A stretch of 64,000 bases of DNA from Himantopus leucocephalus (taxonomy: Eukaryota > Chordata > Aves > Charadriiformes > Recurvirostridae), in NCBI GenBank assembly GCA_003993805.1, contig RSEF01000026.1, positions 5,476,965 to 5,540,964 of the forward strand, in the 5' to 3' direction. Made by a program: the position numbers and the translations under genes. Of this stretch, positions 46,616-58,259 are shown in pieces. Each line of letters starts with the position of its first letter. Positions within the stretch are counted from its first letter, which is position 1. The notes beneath the pieces were generated by a model, which had not been told where the DNA came from, ran no database searches, and saw nothing but the letters and a program-made list of their open reading frames with translations.

Positions 46616-48094
46616 TTCAGTGAACAACTTTATTTCCCACTTTGACATTTTCCAGACCCACCTGGGAGCCTCCTGCCTGCCAGAAGGAGAAATGGCACAA
46701 GAGGAAATACATCTTCACAGCTCGAGAGAGGAGAGGGTTGGAATCCGAGTCCGTAAACAGCGTTTCTGCGCAGTGAGCAAAGGCAGAGCAGGTTGTGCTC
46801 TGGAGAGTGTAACCCCACCTCCGCCACTCCTCTTCCGAATTAAAAAATGCATGAGAGAAGCAGAGCCTGTTTGTTTGTCCCTCTCAGAGCGGACGCCGGC
46901 GGTTTGGGGATGCCGTGCGGGGAGCAAGCCCACCACCCCCAAAAGCCGGGGAGGAACCGCCGGGCTGCAAAATGCCCTTTCCCAGACTGCTGGGGGAGCT
47001 TCTGTCTTGTTGCCCCCCCGGGGGCACACGATGGCTCTGACCTGGCCTGGCCGGGACCCGCTGGGGAGCCACCAGTCCAGTGGTACCTCTCGGTGCCCAT
47101 CACCGTGGCCTCCCCGACAGCCAGGGAGCTGGCACCCACGGCTCCCAAAAGCCACTACGATGGCACAGGGACAGCGCTCCATGGCGGAGAGGCCACTGGG
47201 AAGAGCAGGAGATGGGGACCCCCACCCTGAGCTGCCCAGCACACCCAGCACCCCGGGGGCCGGCGGGTCTCCCGCCAGAGAAAACCACCTTGAGGACAGG
47301 GACAACGCGTGCATCCGCCACCCAGTGCGTCAGGGATGTTCCGCCATCGCAGGGCCGGCACGCGCCCCGGGGCACCGTCGGCGCGGGCAGGGTGGGCTGT
47401 GCTGCCGCGGCCTCGCCGGCTCCTCCGGCGCTCGGGGAGGTCCACGCCGTCCCACCGGCCTGGGGACCCCGCACACACTGCTCCCACCACCGTGCTTTGT
47501 CACATCGCCTGCCAGTGTCCATACTGACGGCCCAGAACATGTGAAAAATCAGTCTGCAGACACACTGGTGTTTTATTTTGTGATGGTCAAGGCCTGACCT
47601 TGATTAAAGCCCCTTCCCAGCATCGCTGGTGCCGATACCCTGTAACCAAGGGCTGTCCCCACCGGTGAGTCACACAGGTATGGGGTATAATTTGCTCTCC
47701 CCACACCTTCACCTGCCAAAGCGCCGTAGCATTTTTCCGTGGCTGAAACTGCCAGGATAACCCCGCGCATTTGTCACGGCCAGCACTGGAATGACGAATG
47801 TGGCACGGTGCTGCCGGGCTCCTCGCAGCCGGACCCCGCAGCCTGCGCCCTCCTGCCCCGCCACAACTTTTATCCCTTCACCTTTTTTTTCCGACTCGCT
47901 GAGCAACAACTGTCATGTTTATACTCTCCCCCCCCAGTCCTGCTCTACCTCAAGGATTAAGCTTTCATCCTTCATTATGAGCTTCTCCCCCAGGCAACAT
48001 TTTCCACGAAGAAAAAGGAATTTCTGGGATTTTGCTTTTAAGAGATTATGTTACTAAGCATGTGTGTGTTTGTGCTGTGGCGAGGAGCTTTCCG

Positions 48095-48116
48095 CACACA
48101 CACACACACACACACA
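48095..48116. repeat. (CA)11 microsatellite
   Basis: Eleven CA dinucleotides preceded at 48059-48075 by a TG-rich stretch, so the two can pair as an imperfect hairpin. Confidence 0.95.
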
Positions 48117-51100
48117 GGTGATTTGTCACAACCTGGGGCAACGCAGCGAGCGGGGCGGTTTGGGGAGACATCCCCGCATCCTCCGCCCCCCCCGGGAGCT
48201 GCTGGCGGCAGGACGTCCACGAGGGGACCCACCACCCCGCGCTGCCGGGAGGGTCCGGCCCCACAGCCCTGGGGACTGGGGGGGTCCCACCACCGTGCTG
48301 GTACGGGGTCACCCCTCTGGGACAGGGGACACAGGGTGGGCATCACTGGGGATACAGGAAAGGGGGAGGCTCGGCCTTGTGCACTGTTTTGGGGTCGCTG
48401 CTGTGGCCCCACCGTTTGAGCCAGAATCACCAAATATTGGTGTTCTCTGCCTGAGGCTGAGCTGCTGTGGCTTCGTGGCTTTCCCCGACCCCTGCGCCAT
48501 CGCGATGCTCCCGGGGGCTCGTGCCCCGGCAGAGCTGGACACCGTCACCGGCCGCCTCCCGCTCCTGCGGGGCGAGTGCTGACCTCGCTGCGCTCTCGCC
48601 CGTACTTACACGAAACCTCAGCTTCTTACAAGGAGCTTATACCACGCCTGGAGGCTTGGCGTTAAAAATATTTGGCTGTACAGTAACTGTTGAACAAGGT
48701 TGTGCTTTCATTGGCAACAGCTCTTGTTATTAAATCCTTTTCGGGAGCTCATCTAAGCCCAACAAATTAACATAAGGGAAACACGATAGCTAACGTCAAC
48801 CCACCAAAATAATCCAAATCTGTAGTTACAACAGGGAAGACATAAACACGGCCTAGGAAGAATAACTGCTGCATGTTTAGCTTCAGCATCTGGGCTGCTG
48901 CTGCCTAGAAAGCAGTCCAGTTTCGCTGGGCAATGACCAGGGGAAGGGCAGGTGCAGCCCGTGAAACCTGCCAGCCCCCGCCAAGCCCGCGGGCGGCCAC
49001 GGACGCCGTCACGGGGCCCCTCTGGGGACCCCCCAGGACTCAGCCCCGCCACGGGCACGGGGGGAGAAGAACCCCCCCAAGAGCCCGGGCATCCTCAGCC
49101 CGATTCGCATCCCCGAGGCGCGGGCCGGGACCCCCAGGGGTGCCGCAGCCGCCCCCGCCTCCCGCCCAGCGCCGAGCGCGCACCGCGGCCGCGGCTGATG
49201 AGCAACGGCTTCACCCGGTGAGTCACCGCGCTGAGTCAGACCCTGCTCATCCTCCCGGCATTGAATACTGCTTATTGTACGTGTTCTGGGGGACAACACG
49301 AAGATATGTTCCTAGAGAGATAAGAAGCTCTTCCGCTGCTTTTACTGTAGCCGTTACATGCAATAATTAAGCTGCGGTAACTGGCGAGGGCTCGCTCTGG
49401 ATGCTCGAGCGTGGCCAGCACGCGGCCCTGCCGCCACCGCAGCTGCCATGACCCCGCTGTTGGGAGATTAAACAGTTACCAGCTCTCCACTGCTTTTTGA
49501 CAAGTTGTTCTTGACTTCCCTTTAAAAGTCAATAAATAAAAGTAGCAGCCTCTGTAGGGCTGAAATGCAAACGGGAACGTACATGGAGCAAAGGCTCCCA
49601 AACGCACAGGCGGCCCCGACCCACCCCCCCAGGCGTGACAGTAGGTCTGTATCACACATGCAGACACAACTATTGTGGGTATTAAAGAGCCTAAATCTGA
49701 TTAAAGCCTTTCTATCCCCACCAGTGGTCAATTCCAGAAACCAGCTCACCCAGGAGGCCAAATTCATTTCATCCCCGAAGTCTAATTAAAGCCATTAGTG
49801 TATTCCTTGTCTTTCTGATAAGATCAAAGCATTCCAAGAGCCAGTCATTACCTTATTTTCAAGACAATTATACAACGTATAGCATCGATTTATTCTGCCT
49901 CCAGCTGTATGCGTTTCTCTCTGTCTATCACGGGGTAATCTGTACCATCAGAGGGAGCCCAGCCCGGGCTCGCCGCTGACGAGGGCCCGCGCTCACCGGG
50001 CGCGTTCCTTTTCCACCCTCGGCTGCAAATTAACACCCGAGGCAGCGCCGGGCGTCCAGATCCCAACACCCACGGCCACGGCGGGATGCGGGCACGTCCA
50101 GGCTACCGCGGTGGTGCTCAGGCAGCCAGCAACCACCCGCTCCCACGGCACCCACCGGGGCCATGGAGGGGTCGGGATGCTCACCCCCCGAAACGCTGCC
50201 CCGCATTCCCGCATCCCCACTGCCCCCGCGCAGCCACGGCCCTGCAGAGCCGCCAGGGCCGTCCTCGCCATGGGGACCTGGTCCTGACCCACGGCGCTTT
50301 GCCCAGGACCGCAGGCTCAGCGCCGGCGGGGGCCGGGCAGCGTGCACGGGGGTGCTTTCCCCTCGCATAAACACGTCGCCGGCAGCTCACGGCCCCGGCA
50401 AGAGCAGAGCTGTGAATTTTCATCTCTCAGCTAATCAACTCGCCTGCTAGTCCAAACTTGTCAGGAGCTTTATCCCTGCCCTGCCAGCCTCCTCCCGGCC
50501 CACGGGTGACAGAAGACGTTCCCATCCCTCCCCGAGACACATCCAGCTGCTACAAAAACAAACATCCTCCCGATGGCGATTCCTCCTCGTCAAACAGCCC
50601 TGACCCCGCTCCCCGCGGGCAGCCCCTACACTAACATCTGCGCTGCGCCCGTGCCCGGCCGTCGGCACATCCCGAGCCACAGTTGGGAAAAGGGTGATGT
50701 TTACGGCGGGGACGGCAGAGCCGTGTTACTGCCTGAGCCGGCGGTTTATTAATTGCTGGTTCTCCCTATTCTTCTGTGACAAAAGATTGATCACCCGGCC
50801 GAGGCTGCGCGGCCCGGGAGGCTCCTGCAGACGAGAGGCAGCTGTGGCAGAGCCGGGCTCCTGCGCCGGCCGAGCCGCCGGCCCCTCGCTGTGCCCGGGG
50901 AGGACGGGGCTGCCCTGCGCCGTCATTTCGGGAGGCCGGGCAGCGCCTGGGCAGGGTGCACACCCAGGGGCTGCCAGAAACCCGCCCGGGAAGCTGCTGC
51001 GGGCTGTAGGGGAGGGAGGGGTGCCGGTCCTGTCCCCCACTCGCTCGTGGCCGTGCCACGTGTCTGTCTCGGTCCATTGTGTCACCGTGCTGCTGTGCAT

Positions 51101-53543
51101 TAAACGCCCTCAGCCCCGCGCTCCTGCTTGGCCCAAAACGTGGCCGTGGGCAGCTGTGGCTCCAGGACACCCTGGAGATGCTGCTCTCCATCCTCCACAC
51201 CACCAGGATTTATCCGGGCTTTGCAGCCCTGCCGCCCCCTGCTCTGGTTTTGCTGTTCCTGGCTGTAGTCGCTGGCGGCAGCAGCCCCATCGCCGGGGCG
51301 GGGGCAGGTGGGGAGCACTGGGCAGCGCGGGGGCTCCGGGGGGTGTCTCTGCCCTTGGTGCGTGGGTGCAAAGGGAGCGCGTGCCCAGGCCCAGCGAACG
51401 TGCCGCTCCTCGGGCTCCTCATGAGCAGCACATGGAGCTGCATCATTAACATGTAAACAGCTCTCAGATTCCCAGGAAACAAATTCCCCTCTTGCCTTCA
51501 GGGCAGGATGAAAACCATCAGAAGCAGCTCTTCAGCTGGATTCCCTCTTCCGTGGCACACAAGACCCGCTCACCCCGTGGGAGCGCGGCGCAGGGGACTG
51601 GAGCCTGCGGCGGGGCGCTCCGCAGCCCCCTGCCCTGCGTGGCCCGAGACCCGCCTGGCCGGGGCGCGAGCTGGGACCAGGGCAGCCAGCCCGGAGCCAA
51701 CACCGGCTTCAGCTGCCAAAGCATCACCCCGGTGCGGCTCTCCGTGGGGCTCAGCAACAAGGCTGACCCACTGCGACAGCTCGCTCGGCGCAGAGCTGGC
51801 CCCTCGCCGCCTCTCGCAGCCATGGGTCTTTCGGCCAGAGCCAAGAGCGGGCTCGAGGCACGGGGTGCGTGGGAACAGTGGCCCAGCGGAGCCGGGATCG
51901 TGCAGCTCTGGGGGAGCTGTGTTTTCAGCTGGACATCCGCTGATTCCTGGTTAGATGAACCAAAACTGGTTTATGTAGCAATTCCATCTCTACAAACACC
52001 GCTGCAGCCATGCACTCTGATTTCACAAAGGCAGTTTGCAACCCTGTGGCTACAGGAGCTCCCTGCAACGACTGAGCCGGTACCGCCGCACGGAGCCGAG
52101 CAGAGGACCCAGCACAGCGCCACACCGGGAAACACACACCCGCGGGATGAAGTAGAGAACTGAAACCCGGGAACGCGGCATTTCGACCTCCAAATCTAGC
52201 CCTGTGTTTGCCACTTTCTCTGTCCTCGACCCAAGAGATGATTGCCCCCAAACTGATTTTCCCGGACCCTTTAACCTGCTGCTCCGACTGCCGGTGGGTT
52301 GTTGCCCGTGGCTGGCGGCTGACGGGTGATGAGGCCGTGGCGGTGACTGCGGCGCCTGGACGGCGCCCAGGGGTTATCAGCAGCGGTGGCCGAGGCTGAA
52401 ATAGCAGGGCAGGAAAGTGGGGTAAGCAGACCTCAGCTTCTTGGCATGTTTGCTTGTGCTAAACCTGCAGCATGAAAACTTTTCACAACAACACTCAGCG
52501 CTTGAAGCCTTCCTTGGCGGCGTGCACCCCGGCGGAGGGCGAGAGCCAGGTCTGGCTGGCGGCTGGATTGTGCAAACAAACCGTGTCCGCAGGCACCGCA
52601 GCCGGGACAGCCCAAAGCCGATGCTACGGGGTGAATGCACACCAAAGCAAAAGCTCTTTCTCTCGGCAGAATTGGAGGTTACAGTGCCAGGGGGACCGCC
52701 ACGCTTCCCAAGGGATGCTCCTGGGAGCTGCAGTTACACGACGTGCCCGCCCCAGCACCCAACAGCGCCTCACCAGCACCGTGTCCCCCAACGCCCCACC
52801 GCAGGCCCCCGGCGGTGCGGTTCAGTGCCCTGCGGGTGCTCCAGGGTTTTGCTCCCCCCTGGGCGTTTCTCACCTGTAAGATGCTCTGGAGCGGCGTGGC
52901 CGGGCACCGCACACGGCTGTGCGCTGCGGCTGCTGCCTGCCCCTGCAGCGCGTGCTCCCAGCCCCCGGGAGAGGTGCGAGCACGCAGGTGCCCCGAGCAC
53001 GTGTGAGCTGGGCCCGAGCAAATCCAGCCCCGGTTTGCCAATTAATTTAGCAAGCCAAAGCTCCTGGCGCTTGGTAGGAGGACTGGATTGGTTTTGCTGA
53101 GCCAATTTGTTTTCAGTTTCTCTTGGCACTTCTGTGATTACCCCGACAACAGTAGCGCTGATGGGATCAGCTGGTCAGCGATCGCCCGTTTTCCTTTGAA
53201 GAAAATTGCCAGGCACAAGGCCGGCCGCGACGCACGGCACCTCTGCTGCCCTGGCAGCCCGGCCGGCGGCACAGCTCCCGGCCGAGCCGCCCAGAGCCAC
53301 CCTGCCCTCCCCGCCGGGCAGCCACGGCCCTGCCAGCACGCGGCATCACGTCCGTCCCGCAGCCCGTGTCCCAGCCGTGCAGGCACTGCGCTCGGGCTCT
53401 GGCCCGCGCCCTCTCGTGTGCCCTGGCTCGCAGCCGGGCACAGGCGGGTGGTGGGAGCCGACCCATGAAGCCACCGCCTCGGCAGGACTCAGTGTCCAGC
53501 CAGGAGCAGCCCTGGGAAGGGCTGGAGTCCTCCGGGGCTGAGC

Positions 53544-53830
53544 GGCTGCTGGGGACGGAGCTGGGAATACTGGGAACAGCTACTGCGTCGTGACAACGCA
53601 GTAAATCCATGGCTGCCCTGGTGGGATGCCCCGCGGTGGGGTTCCCTGCGACGGGGGGTCCCTGTGATGGGGGGTCCCTGCGGCGGGGGATGCCCTGCGA
53701 TGGGGGTCCCTGCNGGCTGCTGGGGACGGAGCTGGGAATACTGGGAACAGCTACCGCGTCGTGACAACGCAGTAAATCCACGGCTGCCCTGGTGGGATGC
53801 CCCGCGGTGGGGTTCCCTGCGATGGAGGAT
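53544..53830. repeat. 171-bp-period duplication around a single N (53714)
   Basis: Sequence starting GGCTGCTGGGGACGGAGC at 53544 recurs at 53715 directly after the N, staying nearly identical for about 115 bases with two transitions, then diverging inside a short GATGCCCTGCG-type minisatellite. Confidence 0.88.
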
Positions 53831-53882
53831 GCCCTGCGATGGAGGATGCCCTGCGGTGGAGGATGCCCTGCGGCGGGGCAGG
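53821..53882. repeat. Short minisatellite, unit about 17-18 bp
   Basis: At least three consecutive copies of a unit like ATGGAGGATGCCCTGCG. Related degenerate units occur at 53640-53713 in the upstream copy of the duplicated block. Confidence 0.7.
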
Positions 53883-54560
53883 CGCAGCCCGTTTCCCCTC
53901 CCCGGTTGCGGCGCTGCCAACGCCGAGCGCGGACCCGGGACGGAGCGGCCGCGCGGGCAGGAGGGAGCGGGCCCCGGAGCCCCCCGGTGCGCCCCGCCGC
54001 CTTCCGGCGCCTCCCCGCCCGTTCCCGGCCCGTTCCCGGGCGCGGGGCTCCCTCTAGCGGCCCCGCGGACGCTCCGCCGCCGCCCCGGGCGGGGGCTCCG
54101 GGGCCGTCGGCACTCGCGGTACGAGCCCGGCGGTGCCGCGGCAGACGCGGAGCGGGGTCTCGGCCGTGCCCAGCGCCCCGCTCCGGTCGGCTTCACACCG
54201 GGAACCGGGAACGGCGGCGGGGCGGGCGGGGGGCGGCGGGTGCAGGCGCAGCGCCCGCAGGGTGCGGGGGGGGCTCTGCACGTCGCGGCGCGGTTGTGGC
54301 GACCCACCGAGCCCTGAGCGCTGCCCGAGGGAGGGAGGGAGGGACGGCGGGACCCCCCCGCCCCGAGCACACGCAGCACCGGGCACAGCGGCGCAGAGCC
54401 CCCCCGCAGCGGCGTCGGGGGGGGAAGGGGTGCCTTGTGTCGGGGGGCCGAGTGTGCCCCCGCGGAGGGTGGCTGGGAGCGGGGACACGGGCTGGGCCCG
54501 TGGGCCACAGAGACATCACGCCGCGCTGAGTCCGGCCGGTGCCCCTCTGCGCCGCTCGGC
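53880..54560. promoter_or_regulatory. Intergenic CpG-rich block
   Basis: CpG-dense sequence comparable to the WNT2B promoter island, with no coding exon recognised on either strand. It could be an orphan CpG island, an unannotated noncoding promoter, or just GC-rich microchromosomal DNA. Confidence 0.45.
54044..54062 (-). promoter_or_regulatory. Candidate CTCF motif
   Basis: The minus strand reads GGCCGCTAGAGGGAGCCCC, a good match to the CTCF core, in a CpG-rich block about 1.6 kb from the CTTNBP2NL transcript end. It could mark a boundary between the two genes. Confidence 0.35.
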
Positions 54561-54779
54561 CTGCGGGAGCGCGAGGGAGACCGGGGCGCGTTGTTTACCT
54601 GAGGGCTTGCGTAGGCGTTCCACACCTGGGCACGGACCTTCCACCTCTGCTGCTATACAAAGCGAGCAGGGCTGTGGCTGAGGCACGCCAGTTCCAGTTC
54701 CAGTTCGAGTTCCTCCCCGGGCAGGGCTCCTCGGCTTCGGCAGCAGTGGAGACGATGGTTGGAGGGAGGAAGCTCTGGA

Positions 54780-55002
54780 GCCCTCATCACCAGAAGGACA
54801 CGGACCTGTTGGAGTGAGTCCAGAGGAGGCCACGGAGATGCTCCAAGGGCTGGAGCCCCTNNNNNNNNNNNNNNNNNNNNNNNNNNNNNNNNNNNNNNNN
54901 NNNNNNNNNNNNNNNNNNNNNNNNNNNNNNNNNNNNNNNNNNNNNNNNNNNNNNNNNNNNTGGGCTTTAAGGTCCCTCCCAGCCCAAACCATTCTGTGAT
55001 TC
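54780..55002 (+). mobile_element. CR1 LINE fragment interrupted by an assembly gap
   Basis: Left part (GACCTGTTGGAGTGAGTCCAG, CCAAGGGCTGGAGCCCC) and right part (TTTAAGGTCCCTCCCAGCCC, CCATTCTGTGATTCTA) are successive pieces of one CR1 in plus orientation. The tail ends in the typical octamer repeats near 55002. A run of 100 N removes the middle. Confidence 0.9.
54861..54960. other. Assembly gap, 100 N
   Basis: Exactly 100 unknown bases, a conventional placeholder for a gap of unknown size, lying inside a CR1 element. Confidence 0.99.
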
Positions 55003-55639
55003 TAAGCAGTGCGTGTTCGGGGGTTACTGCTCTCAGCTGTGCTGAAGCCGGTACCATCACTGGAGCGGCACTCCTCCGAAATGTCATCAACCCTGAAGAG
55101 ATGAACAAGGAGCGTCTTCCCAGGTTGTTGCAAAACCTGTTCAACCGAACTGATGTAAAGATAAGAAAATCAGGTCACTATTGAGGTGTACATTAGAGAG
55201 ACAAACAGCTGTGGACTCTTCCCCGCAGTTGGGCTGGGGGCACCTGGGGCAGCCCCCAGCTCTCCAGGGAAGAAATGTACTGTTTCGTTACTCTAGGAAC
55301 TCTAGGAAGGGTGTTTTTAATTTAAAATACCTAAAAGCCACAGTTTTCCGGAGCTTGCTGTGCCGTGTCATCTGAAGCACGCTGCTGCCACAGAGACTCT
55401 CCCACACAACCACACGGGACCAGGGGAGACAGGGGCGCAACACAGCCCAGGCTGCGGCCAGCCACGGTTCCTCACCACCCATCGTACGCCCATGAAAGTT
55501 GCTTTCTTCTGCCATTTAAAGCTTCAGTTTCCCCAGGAGTACAGACGCCCGGCTATCACCACCCGCGCTGTCTCCTGCGAGGCAGCCCCGGTCCACACGC
55601 ACCGTCCCAACTCCAAACGTCTTCTTAAGCGATTTGCAC
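55003..55639. other. Short intergenic segment after the CTTNBP2NL transcript end
   Basis: Mixed-composition sequence between the CR1 tail and the CTTNBP2NL poly(A) signal. A plus-strand open frame reaches 55184 but matches no family I know. Minus-strand bases 55600-55620 are GT-rich, as expected for a downstream cleavage element. Confidence 0.5.
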
Positions 55640-55657
55640 ATCTTAAAAATAAAATCC

Positions 55658-55663
55658 TTTATT
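55658..55663 (-). terminator. CTTNBP2NL: Poly(A) signal AATAAA for CTTNBP2NL
   Basis: Canonical hexamer on the minus strand. It is followed after about 45 bases by GT-rich sequence (TTTGGAGTTGGG, GTGCGTGTGG) suited to a downstream cleavage element. A plus-strand AATAAA overlaps the same hairpin-like block at 55648-55653. Confidence 0.65.
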
Positions 55664-57404
55664 GATAATATGAATGTTTAACATGTTTAATGCCATCAGC
55701 TATAAAAATGATTAAAGACTTCAGCTTGGTACATTCGGCTTTACAAATTTACAAGTGTTAATGAATTAATACTAGTGTATACATTTTGCACTTCATTATA
55801 CTCCATTAGCCAGTGACAAACTCTGCAACAACATCTGCTTATAACAGGTGTGAGTTATCGAAGAAGTATTTAGTTGCTTCCACACAGAATCTACATCAAC
55901 AGTTAAATACTAACTCTAAATGTCTTACTGAATTAGTTGGATTCATTTTAATATCTTGTGCTTAGTTTCTCTCAGAAGATAGGCTACTAGCAAAAATACA
56001 TTCTTTTGCATACCCCTTCCCATATTATATTTTAGAAGAAACAGTACTCAGTGCATTTCCTAATAGACTCCATCATAATACATCTCTCTCTATAGAGCTA
56101 TTGATAAAGAAAGGGGGTAATACCATTTAGGTTAATGTAAAAGCAAAGAAACACGTTAAAGCAGTGTATACAAAAGCCTCGCTTTTGAATCCGAAGCGAT
56201 ACGTGGGCCAAAATCCATCTGCCCATCAGTTTTTACAATTACTCTCATCAAGAGGAAAAATCTGCTGTGGATACTCAAAAGTTAAAAAAGTAATAAATGT
56301 GCTTCCAAAAGAGCCGCTGCCCAGTTATCTCTAGGCTGCCTCTGTCTCCCGACTGTCAGCACACAGCCCGTTCCGCTGGACTAGGAACAGCGGCACAGAA
56401 AACCACAATTTAAAAGGCTACTAAAAGGTCTGTAAAAGACTTGTTCTCGTCTAAATACCTGCCACGGCTGTGCGGGAGAGAACAGCGGGGTCGCTTCAGA
56501 CAACAGCCACTTCGCAGCAGCACAAGAGCTCCGATGTCCTACAAAAGGAGACTCAAAGCTAGAAGGAACCCATCAGGTCGTGTACAGTAGTGCGTCCTCC
56601 CGGCTGCCGCAGGCAGCTTCCCTACAATAAAGGTGGTTGTATTTTGTCTAATTAAATATTGAAAAATGACAAAGGAGAAAGCGTCTCCGGCAGTGGGAAG
56701 CTGTGCTCTGTGTAAACGTGACGCTGCTGCAGAGGGAAACGCTGAACGTTGACTGACACTGCGCAGCAAGTCCAGTTTCTAAATTTAGGATTAGTTCACG
56801 TACAACTGAGATAATTAACTCAGGGTTACACTCTCAGTCTCTGCCACTGATCTGTGGTGTGTTTGTCTTGTGTTTCTCACCGCAGTGACTCAGAAAACCA
56901 CCCGTGCTGTGCCGCTGACCGACAGGCAGCACGTCTGCAGCGAGGACTATGCTTCCGCGGCAAGTGTTTCTGTGCAGGAATCAGCTGCTTCTCCCCCCTT
57001 GGGCCCAAATAATTTTTCACACACATGATCTGCCTCCAACTTAGGCAATTCCTCGCTCTGAGTGATTTTTTTAAATCTCAACCAATTCCCACATTTTCTT
57101 CATATTAGGCAGAACATCAAGAACAGATAAAGATTTCACAATGTAGTATTGTGTATTTAATACGTATGTGTGTGAAACCGCTTACACATATATAGATACT
57201 CAGTTACACATGACAGTAATGATTTGGTTCCATGTTTGCAGCCATGGAAAGCCAGCAAGATTCCATAGCTAACTAGTGAGTAAAGTCCAGGTCAGCTGGA
57301 CACAACTGATGTGGATGAGGAACAAAATTATTGCTCTTGTTTATAGTACAAGATCCCATGTTACTGTTGCAAAAAACCTGTATGGTATGGACTAGTGATT
57401 TTTT

Positions 57405-57448
57405 TCAAGTAATAGTGAGATCTTTGTCAAGTAATAGCAAGATCCTTT
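57405..57448. repeat. 22-bp tandem duplication in CTTNBP2NL 3'UTR
   Basis: TCAAGTAATAGTGAGATCTT at 57405 recurs with two changes at 57427, period 22. Confidence 0.85.
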
Positions 57449-58259
57449 TCTCAGAAGTTCTACACACAACAGTAGAATGCTTGAAGAGCTTGAAAATTCA
57501 AGGTGACACACCAGAAAGTTCAGCCATTTAAAGCACACGGGCATCTCTGCAGAATGTGTTACAGGAAAGCAAAGAGAACTACACAGACAATGAATACTGA
57601 GAGAAAAGTAATCTGGATTCTATTATGGCTACATTTTACCCCAAGAAACTTCTGTATGCTTCCTCAAGTAGCTAGGAGCTATGTCCTAAAGGACAAAGCG
57701 TGGCTGGCTGTGTCGGTCTGGTGGTCACCTCACAGAATTTGTAGCACATCTGCTAACTTATTTTAGCAAATGGAAAGAATTAAAAAGAAAAACAGTGTTG
57801 GTTTCAACATTCATGACTCACAGAAGAATTTGTTTCTGCAGCTAGATGGTCCCCCTCCTCACCTTTTTCAGGGAATCACATTCATATTGCAGGCTTAGTT
57901 CAGGCACTTTTTATAAAATGTTCATCTGGAGTAAAAAGTCTGCAAAAGTTATTTCTGCATAATTTAAAAGTAGCATTTCAGTCCCATTAGAGTCTGATAG
58001 TTAGGTCCCATCATGGTTCTTGTTATCTCTAATGATTTGACTGTTGTCATGAGACATTTTGAGGCTACTGTATAGCTGTAGTTAAGGTTTCTTCATAAAC
58101 AAAAATATTTTCCTACCTATTAAAAAAAGAAAAAAATATACTAAATGCTTTATACAGACAGAATCTGCTACTATGGAAATAAATAACATGGAGTGGAAAA
58201 ACAGTGTCTCAGCTCTAGGATGCTAAGCCATGGAATGTCACATTCACATTTTCTGGAGA

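Larger units (their letters stand above)
42001..54780. other. Intergenic DNA between WNT2B and CTTNBP2NL, part 3
   Basis: No gene is supported. Contains several simple repeats, two single-N joins (46151, 53714), AT-rich islands at 42540-42800, 43330-43600, 44330-44980, 45740-45850, 47540-47720, 47880-48090, 48600-48930, 49250-49380 and 49460-49960, and a CpG-rich block at 53880-54560. Confidence 0.6.
55640..58259 (-). other. CTTNBP2NL: CTTNBP2NL 3'UTR (inferred)
   Basis: About 2.6 kb of AT-rich sequence between the stop codon and the poly(A) signal, with no repeats of mobile-element type and one 22-base tandem duplication. A long 3'UTR is usual for this gene in vertebrates. Transcription of the whole span is inferred. 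Confidence 0.65.

Noticed and set aside
46320..47597. Plus-strand open frame of 425 codons
   Set aside because: It crosses a long polypyrimidine tract, has no recognisable domain and codon use like noncoding GC-rich DNA.
53489..54625. Minus-strand open frame of 378 codons
   Set aside because: It spans the single-N join and the minisatellite; the repeats explain the open frame.
54986..55184. Plus-strand open frame ending NLFNRTDVKIRKSGHY after the CR1 tail
   Set aside because: Less biased composition than its neighbours, but no family match, no splice sites defined, and it begins inside CR1.
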